Source: Acanthochromis polyacanthus
Lineage: Eukaryota > Chordata > Actinopteri > Pomacentridae
Length of the DNA stretch: 64,000 nt
NCBI RefSeq assembly: GCF_021347895.1
Contig: NC_067132.1
Location: 4,323,268-4,387,267, forward strand
Reading direction: 5' to 3'
Part shown: positions 51,223 to 63,677 of the stretch, piece by piece
Numbering within the stretch: the first letter of the stretch is position 1
Layout of the letters: each line of letters opens with the position of its first letter
Position numbers and translations under genes: made by a program
The notes under the pieces: model-generated
What the model saw: only the letters and a program-made list of their open reading frames with translations
Told to the model about the DNA's origin: nothing
The model's database searches: none

Positions 51223-53809
51223 CCGTTCCAGAATAGGACGACATCTGGGCTTCAACATTTTTGAAAAATAAACCTTCTCTTTTACAACTTTCTGCTCCAT
51301 ATTGATCAATAATAGGTAATAAACTATCAAAGGCTTGATTGTCTCAGCTTTAACATCAGTAGTACCATTGACAAAAACATGACAGAAAATGACAAAAACA
51401 AGACACAGAACGACAAAAACAAAACACAATGACAAAAACATAACAGAAAATGACAAAAACATGACAGAAAATGACAAAAACAAGACAGAAAATGACAAAA
51501 ACAAGACACAGAATGACAAAAACAAAACACAATGACAAAAACATAACAGAAAATGACAAAAACATAACAGAAAATGACAAAAACATGACAGAAAATGACA
51601 AAAACAAGACAGAAAATGACAAAAACAAGACACAGAATAACAAAAACATAACAGAAAATGACAAAAACATGACAGAAAATGACAAAAACAAGACAGAAAA
51701 TGACAAAAACAAGACAGAAAATGACAAAAACAAGACACAGAATGACAAAAACAAAACACAATGACAAAAACATAACAGAAAATGACAAAAACATGACAGA
51801 AAATGACAAAAACATGACAGAAAATGACAAAAACAAGACAGAAAATGACAAAAACATGACAGAAAATGACAAAAACAAGACACAGAATGACAAAAACAAA
51901 ACACAATGACAAAAACATAACAGAAAATGACAAAAACATGACAGAAAATGACAAAAACAAGACAGAAAATGACAAAAACATGACAGAAAATGACAAAAAC
52001 AAGACACAGAATGACAAAAACAAAACACAATGACAAAAACATAACAGAAAATGACAAAAACAAGACAGAAAATGACATAAACAAGACACAGAATGACAAA
52101 AACAAAACACAATGACAAACACATGACAGAAAATGACAAAAACAAGACACAGAACGACAAAAACAAAACACAATGACAAAAACATGACAGAAAATGACAA
52201 AAACATGACAGAAAATGACAAAAACAAGACAGAAAATGACAAAAACAAGACACAGAATGACAAAAACAAAACACAATGACAAAAACATAACAGAAAATGA
52301 CAAAAACATGACAGAAAATGACAAAAACAAGACAGAAAATGACAAAAACAAGACACAGAATGACAAAAACAAAACACAATGACAAAAACATAACAGAAAA
52401 TGACAAAAACATGACAGAAAATGACATAAACAAGACACAGAATGACAAAAACAAAACACAATGACAAACACATGACAGAAAATGACAAAAACAAGACACA
52501 GAACGACAAAAACAAAACACAATGACAAAAACATGACAGAAAATGACAAAAACAAGACAGAAAAAGACAAAAACGAGACAAAGAACGACAAAAAAACAAG
52601 GCAAAATAACAAAAACAAGACACAAATTGACAAAAACGAGACACAAAATGACAAAAACAAGACAGAAAATGACAAAAACAAGACAGAAAATGACAAAAAC
52701 ATGACAGAAAATGACAAAAACAAGACACAGAATGACAAAAACAAAACACAATGACAAAAACATAACAGAAAATGACAAAAACATGACAGAAAATGACATA
52801 AACAAGACACAGAATGACAAAAACAAAACACAATGACAAACACATGACAGAAAATGACAAAAACAAGACACAGAACGACAAAAACAAAACACAATGACAA
52901 AACATGACAGAAAATGACAAAAACAAGACAGAAAAAGACAAAAACGAGACAAAGAACGACAAAAAAACAAGGCAAAATAACAAAAACAAGACACAAATTG
53001 ACAAAAACGAGACACAAAATGACAAAAACAAGACAGAAAACGACAAAAACAAGACAGAAAATGACAAAAACATGACAGAAAATGACAAAACAAGACACAG
53101 AATGACAAAAACAAAACACAATGACAAAAACATAACAGAAAATGACAAAAACAAGACACAAAATAACAGAAATGAGACACAAAACTACAAAAACGCTGTT
53201 ACTGCTGACCACTGATGGAAAACAGTCCAAAGAATGAGTCTGATCCTGATTATATGAGGTAGAGTGAGACATTCAATCAAAGCTGACAATGTGAGGAAAA
53301 TGATGGAAAATAGAAGAGAGGACATAGCTTTGCTCTGCCCATTCTTTAGGAACACTGTTGGATGATGTTAATTCCAGCACATCATGTGATTCACTGTTTT
53401 CTTCTTCCACCAGATAAAAAGGCTACGCTAACATGTTGTGGGACACATTCCATGTGTGATTATTATTATTTAAAATATTATATTGTCTAAAGAAATGTTC
53501 TCAAAATTACAAGAGACATCAATGAAAAAAATAAAATCAAATTAAAGGAGATTTAAACTTCATTTTAACTGTTTTATTACAGATTGAATTTGGTCAGCAG
53601 GGGGTGGGACAAGAGAAAAATGGCGTTTTCGGGGAACTCCAGACTTATTTGGTATTTTTACAAAATATTTTCAAACATTCTTTTCTCATAGTTCTTTAGA
53701 TTTGGTCTCAGAACCAGAAAATTTACACAACTGCGTGTTCTAGTATGATGTACGTGGATTATTTGAAATTTGATGGGTGGGACGTAAAATGTCGTCTAAT
53801 TCTGGACTG
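51223..53809 (+). mobile_element. TIR/minisatellite element, copy 3 (expanded)
   Basis: The left end CCGTTCCAGAATAGGACGAC and the right end, reverse-complemented CAGTCCAGAATTAGACGAC, form an inverted repeat. The left arm to 51365 and right arm from 53194 align with copy 2. The segment of copy 2 between 'accatt' and 'ctgttactgctgaccactg' is replaced by about 1.8 kb of minisatellite. The right arm also has about 200 extra bases (53597-53790) bounded by similar 'gggtgggac' words. No coding capacity. Confidence 0.8.
51366..53193 (+). repeat. Minisatellite, mostly 21 bp unit
   Basis: Tandem units of GACAAAAACATGACAGAAAAT and close variants (aag, taa, cacag and a shorter 'gacaaaaacaaaacacaat' form) fill about 1.83 kb. 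Variant blocks recur in order, giving a higher-order period of about 350-372 bases in the right half. Because 21 is a multiple of three and the minus strand of the unit lacks stops, all three minus frames stay open for over 600 codons. These are not genes. Confidence 0.97.
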
Positions 53810-54767
53810 AGCCATGGGGTGAGCTCTTCTACCACCCTCATCACACATGGATAAAAACGTCTGAAATCACTGGAGGTGGTCAGATTGTAGGTTGATCCAC
53901 AGGTTGACTTGACCACATCTCCACCACCGGGTCTGTGTGGAGGTGTGCCAAAGCTCAGACTGCCATCTTTTACTTAATTATTCCATCCAAGTCCCACCAT
54001 TCTCCCTGCAGGTATCAGTGCAGCCATTCAGCTTAGCCAGGGAGAAAACATCACCTGTGTACGGAGTTCATCTCCAGCAGTAGCTTCAAGGATAGCTTTT
54101 CATGTGTAGCCGTGGACAAGGCTGAGCTCGTGTGCAGCAGGCTGTCACTCTCTTAAGTGGTCTGGAAGCCCTCCACTGCTCCACTCATCACACATCCACC
54201 ACCATATTCAGGAGCAACACACAAGAGCAACCACGTTATGGGACTGTAGCTTTTCTTCTACTGCATCTGCAGTGGACTGCAGAACAAAGCCCTTTGCCTA
54301 GTGTTGCACATCATCTGTTTGAGGAGGAATGGTAAATGGTATGAGAGCAGAGGGCTTTTTTAAAAAATTGGGGCAACACTTGAAATGAAATAAAGTAATC
54401 TGAAGTCTAGGTAGACTCCTGCTCATCATGCTCCTGGAAAGTCATTTCCTCATTTCTTATAAAGGTGGTGGCTGCCACACAATGCAGTGAAGGTATTGGT
54501 GTCTCTCTGATAACTCTGCTGGACTGGCAGTTTTCAGGAGCTAAATTACATCTTCTGGAGTCTTTTAGAGCTTTTCCTGCGTGTCATGTGGGACATATAG
54601 AGGCACTTCTCTCATGCTCCCAGACAGATTCCAAAGCCCTCTTCCAATCTGAAAATCCAGAGTCACTGAGGACATCTTTATAGGTGTGAATATTCAAACA
54701 GACAGCATGAGAAGTCAAAGGCAGAGTGTGAGGTGTTTGTTGTGTAGACATTTAAACTGCTCAGACC
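53810..54767. other. Nothing recognised
   Basis: Short frames without motifs. Confidence 0.45.
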
Positions 54768-54905
54768 GTCCATTATTTGTCCACCGCTTAACCCTCATTA
54801 GGGTCACTAGGGCTACACAGAGAGACAAACAATCACACTCACATTCACACCTACAGACAGTTTAGAATCACCAGTTAACCTCAGCATGTCTCTGGACTGT
54901 TGGAG
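54768..54905 (-). repeat. SINE-like repeat (family B) fragment, inverted
   Basis: 'cacattcacacctacagaca', 'gtttagaatcaccagttaac' and 'ctcagcatgt' are the reverse complement of the family B body at 26440 and 37175. Only the middle of the repeat is present. Confidence 0.8.
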
Positions 54906-55774
54906 GAACAAAAGACAAAGTTGATGTAAAAATCTAAAAGATCCTTGGTTTGAAGAAAACATTCGTAATTGGAGTCAAAGAAGTCATCAAACTGTACAAG
55001 ACTGACTTTTTTGTTTTGTTTTTTAACAGAAAACTTTTTTTTTTCATTTTTACTTTTAACAGAAAGTCACATTGCAGATGCACAGGACACGGGGGAAAGA
55101 CAGCAGCAAAGGTCCAGCCGTCTGGGCATTAAAGCTGATGCACCTCAACCACTTAGCTTTCAGATCATCCCCAAAGTACAACAAAGTACAAGATTTAACA
55201 CGATATACAGCTTCACACCTGATCTCTGTTAGGACTGAGGCACCGCATGGAAATCAGTCCCACAGCCTTTCAACTAGAAGTGTTTGAGAAAAAACACTCT
55301 AAATAGTTAAAAAAAAAAAAGGAGAAACCTTTTAGCAAAAAGGATCAAAAACAAAAATGTATTTACATTTTTCTGTCTGTTCTACACCATCTGTGATCAG
55401 AGGTTTGTACTATTTCTCAGTTTAAGCTGCATCACATTTTATCCCGTATACTTTCATCATTAAAGATTGCCATGTCTGCTGGTAAAGGAATGTAAATATG
55501 TTATCGGGGATGAAACACGTTCCAGACTTTTGTTCTCACTCTGTTTTAAAGTAGCGAAAGACCTAATTAACTAATTGGTTGTCTAGACTGTAAATTGCGG
55601 CGATTTTTCCTGGTGGTAGTTTTTGTTTATCAAGCTTTGTACAGGGCATTTTCATAGTATAAAAACATAAAAGTAAGGGGGGCTACAACTGGCTAGCTAA
55701 GGAGTTTTCTTTTGGGTTTTCTTTTAAGTACATTGTAAGACATTCGTAGGAGCTTGAAGGAGACGTTACCTTCA

Positions 55775-55915
55775 GTGGGGCAGCGTAGTGATTAGCACTG
55801 CCGCCGCACAGTCCACAGTGGCTGTGTGAGAATACTCAGCCTTAAGCCCCATGTCAGCTTGAATAGCCTCCACTGGACACAGCATACGGAGAGATGGATG
55901 GAATATAGTAGAAAG
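55775..55915 (+). repeat. SINE-like repeat (family B), internally deleted
   Basis: A typical head 'ggcagcgtagtgattagcac' and a short tail 'gagatggatgga' are joined by unrelated or highly diverged sequence, with the middle of the family B body missing. Confidence 0.5.
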
Positions 55916-58674
55916 TCGTTGTTGATGTTGATGAGTTTTCCGATTAATTGCTACTGCTTTAGACAAATACATTTTAAATCAAATTGTTTATTTGTTGCAA
56001 GCATTGAGACACTCTGTCCAGACAAATTAATAACAATGAGCCAGACTGATGTATGAACACGTGGAGGGCACACTCATCCAGGCCAAAGGACACAGGCCCT
56101 GCTAATTAGAAAGCATGTACTTATGCTGTAGCAGAAAATGAATCAATAAATAGTAATTCTGCTGGGCTTTTAATTGTATTAGCCTGTGGGACCACTGCAT
56201 GACTTTAGACCAGACAAGAACACTCCAATAAACACTGTCTATTGTCCCGCTTGACACACAACAGTAAATGCTTTCTCTGTAGACTAAGAAAGTAAATCAT
56301 GTCCAAATGTTTAGAATTGCAAGCATCTGGATTAAGTTTTGACCCTTACATGTTCAGGAACATTCTGGGTTGTGTGCAGACAAAGACATATTTCTTGTAC
56401 ATTCTGTATTGTGAAATGTTCATCTCTTGTATGCATTGTGCTTTTATCATCAGATGAAAGCAAATCATTAGCTTGTGTAACATGTTCTGTGATCACAGGG
56501 GCTTGTAATGAATTCGGGAAAGGAAAAAGGACTCAGAAGTGATGTCAAGCCTTTGCCTTAAAGGCACACCAACTGGGAACCAGTGAGCTTAGCTAATTGA
56601 AGTTGGGCTTTGTTCTGCATGGTGCCCACTGAAAAACAAACTTCTTTAGTTGAAAATAGTCACTGAAGTTGCCTGTGCATGAGAGCAGCAGCGACTTTGG
56701 CCAAACTTCAGCCATAAACTGTGTTGTTAGCGCTTCCCTGAGAAGAGCAGAGAAGCAGAGACATTATTGTCAGCTCTTAGGGGAGTCCATTTTGGATTGA
56801 GCTTGATAAAAGAAAAAAAAAGCGACTGGAGCTGTAGCTGTATCTCCAGTGGCATCAGAAAGACTCCTAACAGACTACAACTACAAAGACAAACAGAAAA
56901 ATAATTGTCATTCCCACACTTACAAAATCATTCCCAAACCTTTCACCAAGCAACAGTGCTTGATAACGGCCATGATGATTTAGAACCACAACGATATTTG
57001 ATTCATCTCCAGTGCTTGGAAAATGTTCCCTGTTTACCATGTGTTTACTGTGATGAATTCTGCTTCCTCAATAATCCCCAGTCTAGAATCACCAATTAGC
57101 CAAGCTTAGTTTGGCAGCGCACTGTGCTTGTGTACAGAGTGTACAGTGCCAGGGAGGCGAAACTTTGACAGAAAAAAAGACAACATGTTATTTACTCTGT
57201 CGACAGACCCAGAATTCTCACAGCTCACAGAACACACAGAGAGCAGGAGGCTTCGTCTGGCTGACAGCTGGCCTCCAAAACCCTCTTTCTCTTTCCCTTC
57301 CAAAACTTTCCAGGAGTGAGCGGATCTGCCATTTGGCATGACAGCACAAGGACAGGTTACAGGGAAAATTCAGCTCTGTGAATGTGGGCAAATTACCTGC
57401 AGCAGTGAAACACAAGCAAGACTAGAAGTAAAATGTCCAAAGTGGCTTCAGTGCTCATCATAATATAGAATGAATGAAATCGCTTCTTTTTTTGGTCCCT
57501 TAATGCTTATAACAACAAAGACATGAATTACAGGCACATTTTACTGTTTTACAATCCGCTGTCCTTTAGTATTTGTTTAACTTTACAACACAAAGGAATT
57601 TGCAACAAAGCAAAGTGAAAATAGGTCAGAGTAGGTGAAATAAGTCTGGCTTATTTTGGTAAACTTGCTTTATGGAACAGCACACCAATTTAAAACTAAA
57701 CTGACTTCACATCCCACCTCTGGGAAATTATATAGCCTTAAAAGAGTCGAGAAAGAGTCAGTCTATAAATGAGATATGAAATACATCTGGTCTTCTTGTT
57801 GCTGCAGATTAGAGTTTTAGGTTTTATGCTGAGCAACATAATGAGTGAAGCTTCTGTAAAACATTGTTTCTGCAGCCCTCTGATGCATTCAGTGCTAAAT
57901 CACATTTTCTCTACTCCATTATCTTCTTTACCATGAAGCAGGACTCACATGAACCAAAATAAAAACCAGAGATCCTTTCTCAGATGTAAAACACGTCATC
58001 TTTGACAGAGTTGCATTGTAAATCTATAATGTTCACTAACAGTCCCACACTAATGTTCCTCCAGAACAACACAGTGAGCTGCTGTTCCAGTCTGGGTCAC
58101 CTTCTAGGATTTTCTGACAAAGTAAAACTAAGAGTGACATCATGACAGTTGCTGAAGACAGACAGTAATGTTCATCATTTCAATGGCAATTTTTTCTCTT
58201 AACTAAAATAGGAGACATGTTGAGTCACTGTTAATTTCACAGTTTTATTGTAAACTTACCTGTCGGCTCCGCCCACTCCTGTAATGTTACCTGGCTGTAG
58301 CTTAAACGATGTGAGGACATCATTCTGCTCTGGCACTGAACAGAATTTACTGTTTTATGAGAAATTAAGAATTTTTCATCGTTTAATCGGCAAATCTCTG
58401 GCCCATGGCGATTATTTTGAAAAGAGCTATAATCGGCTGATTTCATCGGCCAGCCAATAAATCACTTAACTTTGTTAAGGTTGGTGGACCTTCAGCATCA
58501 TGGCTATAATAATTAATATTTAATAAAGTTTAAAATGAAATGGTAGAGTTGATCAGTTCTAAACAGGAAACCATCAGTTGTCTCTTGGTCCATTACTGCA
58601 CCATCACCTCCTCTCTACACCAGCTGTGTGGTTCATGGCCACTAAAGTGTGTCACCACTTGAACGTCAACATAT
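55916..58674. other. Nothing recognised
   Basis: No frame above about 77 residues, and both strands open at 57106-57415 without motifs. Much of this looks like ordinary unique sequence. Confidence 0.45.
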
Positions 58675-58894
58675 TTCATTTAAATTTAAGTACATTTGAT
58701 TTATGTTATGCCAATTCACAACATTTGTCATCTCATAGCACTTCACAACTTAAAAATTTTCAAGAGAAGCCAAACGAGTCGAAACTTTCTTTTGGACTAC
58801 CTTTGGACCATACATACAGCTCTTTGGGCTTTTGCTAAAATGACTGATTCGGTCTCAACGACTGCTCGAGGTTCCTTAACACTAAAATGTATCT

Positions 58895-59190
58895 ATGGGT
58901 GATTATGTGGTCTCAGAGGTCAGGTTGTCCACTTTCTCCATTTATTTTCTCTTGTTGGGCCACAATAATCAAAGTCCAAACATCTCTTGTCACTGGTGTG
59001 CAGATGACGTCCACCCCCATCCTCCAAATAGCTACGACAAACTCACTGACATCAATAACTGTTTTCAAGACATAAAATCCTGGTTGGCTGCAAACTGTCT
59101 CGAGATAAATATGACTAAATCTATATTCATTGTATTTGGCCCACAGCACTTAACCAACATGCTTTCTGTGTCCAAATGCTGGTATTAGAG
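58895..59190 (+). pseudogene. L2-like LINE reverse transcriptase fragment
   Basis: A 97-residue plus frame contains CHWCADDVHPHPP, matching the catalytic (Y/F)ADD box of LINE reverse transcriptases with Cys in place of the aromatic residue. It continues with INNCFQDIKSWLAANCLEIN and KSIFIVFGP, the 'IKxWMxxNxLxLNxxKTE' block that follows it in L2-type elements. Only this short piece of the ~1000-residue second ORF remains. The sequence at 58675-58760 resembles another retro-repeat edge. Confidence 0.8.
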
Positions 59191-59655
59191 AAATGACATA
59201 CAGATCTCCTATTTGTCACATCGCCTCTCCAGAGACTATATGCTTGCATATTGCAAGTATATCATATTGTCAAACCCCTGGACAACTAAAGATAGAACCT
59301 GGCATTTGCTTGTTTTGAACACAAAACATATTTCACAGTAAACACTACAACAACAAATTTGAAAGACACAAAGTTAAGCTACCATTCTCAAAACTACATA
59401 GAATGGGGTACCATGCCAAAATAAATGTCCAAACACACCGTTCTCTTCAGGGCTACCAGGCACATGTCATATAGAAACACTGAATGTACAATACTGTGCA
59501 TTGGTGGAAAACAAATTAATATATTCCCTCTAGTGCTGCAACTAAGTAATGCACTGAAATTACATTTTGCTCCTAATGTTCCAGATTAAAGCACAGTGGT
59601 GGACTTGCAACAAACTAGTTCTGAGTAGTTGCATTTTAGTTTCTTACCTTACCTC
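59191..59655. other. Nothing recognised
   Basis: AT-rich sequence with no frame, repeat or motif I can support. Confidence 0.45.
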
Positions 59656-59732
59656 GTCCACCCAGGGGTCCCTGTACGGTGAAGGCACCTTGCATGACAG
59701 CTCTGCCATCATTGGTGTGTTAATTGCTCCAT
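59656..59732 (+). repeat. SINE (family A) fragment
   Basis: 'ggtgaaggcaccttgcatga' and 'cagctctgccatcattggtg' match the body of the family A SINEs. The head and tail are absent. Confidence 0.5.
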
Positions 59733-59779
59733 AAGTCTGACTCCAAAAATCGGATTTTCTCTGGTGAATGCCCTCTCTA

Positions 59780-60420
59780 CTTATTTCAGACACCCAAAAG
59801 CCACAATGACTGTATCTATACAGATGATGGTGAGAAAGTTCCATCTTCTGAGCAAGTGAAATTCAGTGTCCATAGTCTGGTTTGGGGGACCATGTCCACT
59901 TCAGGTCTCTCAGAGCTGCACATTGTGCCTCAAGATTTCACTGTTAATGCACAATATTAGACCAACAACATTAAAAAAAAAAAATAAAAAAAAAATCGGT
60001 GCCTGACTGAACAGGAAATGTTTAACAGACGTTTGGAATTGGTATTTATGCAAGATGGTGGCCCTGCTCACACTGACATGACTCAGCAATGGTGTTCTGA
60101 GCATCTACCTGGCTTTAAGGAGGAATGGAACCCAAACTCCTCTGACCTCAACCCAGCTGAGAACTGTTGAGGAATAATAAACATCTTTACCATCCAGCAC
60201 CAAACACCATGAAACAGCTCAACTAGTGGGGGAACACAGAACCATCCAGACTCAAGGACCTGGTTCATTCCATGTCTGAAAGACTGAAAGCTGTGATCAA
60301 AGTGAAAGTGGGAAATACTGGTTATTGAATAAATTGATTGTATTGCACATTCAGTCTTTGAGCTTTGTTTTCTTGGGAACAACAAACTTTTGGGACATGA
60401 TGTAAAGCAGAACAATGCCA
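59780..60420 (+). pseudogene. Mariner/Tc1-type transposase relic
   Basis: In one plus frame from about 60018 the text reads FNRRLELVFMQDGGPAHTDM, the second catalytic Asp block (QDGAPxH). It goes on to EEWNPNSSDLNPAENC, the third-residue block, then a stop. Upstream (59875-59940) VWFGGP and related words resemble the glycine-rich W-G-x box. An A-rich interruption at 59970-59997 separates the pieces. The catalytic core is broken by stops and shifts. It cannot be assigned securely to Tc1 or mariner. Confidence 0.65.
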
Positions 60421-60944
60421 TAATATAAGAGCAGACTATTTGACATTATTGTTTTGCATTTAATTTGATAGAGTCACACAGGTACAGGCAAACATGTCAG
60501 TTTTTTAAAAAAATCTCACCGGGGTCTTTTGACGGGGACAAATTTCTTCACCTGTCCCTTTTTATTAGCACAGACTTAATATGAGGAAACAAAAATCACA
60601 GAATTTAGTGGAAAGTCTCACATCTTTCAAAGTTACACAGAGGATTTAATCACCCACATGTAGAATTATACTATCTTGCTACTCAAGCCTTTTACCTGTG
60701 CCACAAGGGAAAAAACACAATTGAATAGCAATGGATTCAGGTTGAAAATCCACAAGCCTATCTTCATATTCTTCTTTCATATTTATTTTAAAAGGATTAA
60801 AGCCTAAGCCAGTTTAGTAGCAACAGGGAGGAAAATGAAGAATATTCTGAATTGTGTGATATCAGTTCCCAAAAGTACTCCTTCTCATTTATGGAGCAAT
60901 GCTAAGGTAGTTCTTAAACTTCACCATTAAGTGCGTGTACATGG
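60421..60944. other. Nothing recognised
   Basis: AT-rich sequence immediately upstream of the retrotransposon. No gag-like frame or primer-binding site is visible. Confidence 0.5.
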
Positions 60945-60978
60945 TTTTACATGCAGCAGCCTGTTCTCTCCCTCTCCA
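60945..60978 (+). repeat. Possible 5' LTR remnant
   Basis: 'ttacatgcagcagcctg' followed by 'ttctctccctctcc' matches the first bases of the 3' LTR ('ttacgtgcagcagcctg' then CT repeats). It directly abuts the integrase zinc-finger sequence. Confidence 0.55.
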
Positions 60979-61990
60979 GCATGAAATCCTCAAATTGGCG
61001 CACGGTAATCCACTTGGTGGTCATTTAGGAGTTAATAAAACTTATGATCATGTCCTGCGGTGTTTTTCTGGCCAGGGGTAAAGCGGGACATCCAGCAGTA
61101 TTGTAAAACATGCCCTGTATGTGAAATTTCGGGTAAACCAAGTCAGACTGTTCCATAATTTCCTTTTTATCCGATCCCAGTGGTTGCTGAGCCCTTTGAG
61201 CGTGTTGTTGTTGACTGTGTTGGTCCTTTTCCATGCACAAAAGCTGGAAACAAGTTTCTTTTGACCATTATGTGCTCCTCAACTCGGTTTCCTGAAGCCA
61301 TTCCCCTGCGAAAAATCAGCTCCAACTGTTGTTAAAGCATTGGTGAAATTTTTCTCTCTGCTTGGGTTGTCTAAGGCAATTCAAACTGATCAGGGATCTA
61401 ATTTTATGTAGAGAGTTTTTGCACAAGTGATGGCACAACTTGACATCACTCACTGTTGTTCAAGTGCATATCACCCAGAGAGTCAGGGGGCGGTCGAGCG
61501 TTTCCACCAAACTTTAAAGTCTATGCTCCGCGCCTACTGCCTGGAGTCTGGTAAGGACTGGGATGAGGGTGTCCGGCTCCTCCTTTTAGCTGCTCGCGAG
61601 GTAGTTCAGGAGTCCCTGGGTTTTAGTCCGGCGGAGCTGGTGTTTGCTCACACTGTGCGTGGCCCGCTTAAACTGTTAAAGGAAAAATGGCTGGGTGATA
61701 GCAGCCATAAAATTTGCTTGACTGTCAGCAATTTTCGTTTTAAGCTTCACCGTGCCTGTGAATTGACGAGGGAAAATATGTCAGTTGCACAAACGAAAAT
61801 GAAAAGGTGGTTCGACAGTAATGCTCTAAATAGATCTTTCAGTCCCGGCGACAAAGTGTTGGTGTTGTTGCCTGTGCCTGGTTCAGTTTTGCAGGCGTGT
61901 TACAGCGGCCCCTATGTAGTCCAGGAAAAGGTGTTCCAGCGGGATTACATCGTCGGAGGAGGTGTAGATTGTGTCACATTAACATGCTGA
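60979..61990 (+). pseudogene. Retrotransposon integrase, broken
   Basis: This domain would insert the element's cDNA into the genome. It begins within the HHCC zinc finger (His in KLAHGNP and GGHLG, Cys in YCKTCPVC). The catalytic core follows: Asp in VVVDCVGPFP, Asp in IQTDQGSNF and Glu in GAVERFHQ, with 35 positions between the last two (D,D35E). A C-terminal GPY/F module (YSGPYVV) lies near 61905. The gene is disabled by a frame change near 61062-61070, a TAA at 61156-61158, a frame change near 61315-61325, a TAG at 61409-61411 and another frame change near 61960-61980. Only the 3' part (61427-61990) is a long open frame. Confidence 0.88.
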
Positions 61991-63620
61991 AGCCTCACCT
62001 GGACAGAGATTCTGTTCCGTTGTCTTCTGTAACTGCCGGGGGTAAAGCTGTTCTGGCGCTGTCCAGTGCTGAAAGCATTAATGAGGCTCAGGTAGCCGGG
62101 GCGCTGTCCAGTGCTGAACCCACGGAGTCACCGGCGGTTCCAGCCGTGTCTGATGTTGAAGATGTTGTTGATCTGTCGAGTGCTGTTGTCCAAGGACGGT
62201 TAGAAATTTCTGAAATGTTGTCGATTCTTGATGAGTGTTTACTACATTTGACTAGGTCACAACACGAGGATGTAGTCAGTAAAATAAAATCTCATATTTC
62301 TCTGTTCTCAGATGTGCCGACTCGGACCCACGTGCTGCAGCATGACATCGATGTGGGGGATTCCCCACCGATAAAGCAGCATGCGTATAGAGTGAATCTC
62401 GATAAGCGCCTCCGTTTACAGCAGCAGGTAAATTATATGCTGGAGAACGGGATTGCAGAACCCAGCTCTAGTTCATGGAGTTCGCCGTGCCTCTTAGCTG
62501 GTAAATCTGATGGCTTTGACCGGTTTTGCACAGATTTCCGGAAGTTGAATGGGGTCACGAAGCCGGACTGCTATCTTTTGCCCCGAGTTGAGGATTGTGT
62601 TGATCGTGTCAGCAGTGCCAATTATGTGACAAAACTCGACTTGTTAAAAAGATATTGGCAGGTGCCGCTGACTCCTCGGGCAAGTGAAATTTCCGCATTT
62701 GTGACCCCTGACGCTTTCTTGCAATACACGGTGATGCCATTTGGCGTGCATAATGCACCTGCTACTTTTCAGCGTTTGTAAACACGGTCTTGTCGGGCTT
62801 GCCAGGGTGCGAAGCGTATTTAGATGATATGGTGGTTAATTCAAGTTCGTGGGACGATCACCTGCAGCAGCTTCAAGCGGTATTTGGAAGGCTGTCTGAT
62901 GCCAACCTCACACTCAATTTGGCGAAGTGCGAGTTCGGTCAGGCCATAGTGACATATTTGGGGAAAGTTGTGGGTCGTGAGCAGGTCAAGCCGGTGCATT
63001 CTAAAGTTAAAGCGATCCTGTCGTGCCCTGCTCCTGCTTCATGTCGTGAGCTGTGCCGTTTCTTGGGGATGGCGGGGTATTACAGAAGCTTCTGTAAAAA
63101 CTTCTCGGCTGTTGCGGCTCCGCTCACCGACTTATTGAGTCCAAAGACTCGTTTTCATTGGTCAGGCAGTTGTCAGCGTGCGTTTGACTGTGTAAAAGCC
63201 TTGCTCACTCATGCCCCAGTCCTGGCTGTGCCCACATTTGATCGTCCGTTTAAGTTGGCCGTTGATGCAAGCGATGCGGGGGTGGGTGCTGTCCTCCTTC
63301 AAGATGGACATGATGGAGTGGAGCATCCAGTCTCCTACTTCTCGAGAAAATTTAATCAGCATCAACATGTGTATTCGACTATTGAAAAGGAGGCGCTTGC
63401 GCTTATTTTGGCACTCAAGCATTTTGAGGTATATGTGGGCTCCGCTAGTGCGCCCGTTGTCGTGTATACCGACCACAACCCTCTTGTGTTTATTAATCAG
63501 ATGCAAAATGCCAATCAGAGGCTCATGCGCTGGGCACTATTCTTACAGTCCGTCAATGTGGAGGTCCGGCACATCAAAGGCCAAGAGAATGTCCTGGCTG
63601 ACACATTATCTAGATGTTAG
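61985..63620 (+). pseudogene. Retrotransposon reverse transcriptase-RNase H, frameshifted
   Basis: This part copies RNA into DNA and degrades the RNA. The true frame starts at about MLKPHLDRD (61984); the first codons of the open frame from 61897 are a shadow of integrase. A low-complexity linker with repeated 'LSSAE' words leads to the reverse transcriptase: FCTDFRKLN, TKLDL (first catalytic Asp), MPFGVHNAPATF. A one-base frame change at a TAA (62779-62781) splits the domain. The second open frame continues with YLDD (residues 10-13). RNase H follows with D159, E199, D228 and D271 of that frame and ends in the typical LADTLSRC. Apart from the frame change the catalytic residues are present, so decay looks moderate. 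Confidence 0.9.
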
Positions 63621-63677
63621 GTCATGCATGAATGAAGTCCGCTGTGCTCTGCCCCATTCACGTTTTTAGGGTGGGGG

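Noticed and set aside
51366..53193. CRISPR-like array
   Set aside because: Units are contiguous and degenerate, with no unique spacers, and the setting is a vertebrate genome.
51202..53272. Three very long minus-strand frames (about 617-650 codons) rich in Phe, Cys, Leu and Ser, and shorter Asn/Lys-rich plus frames
   Set aside because: All frames are open because the 21 bp unit is a multiple of three and its minus strand lacks stops. They overlap each other completely and show no domain.
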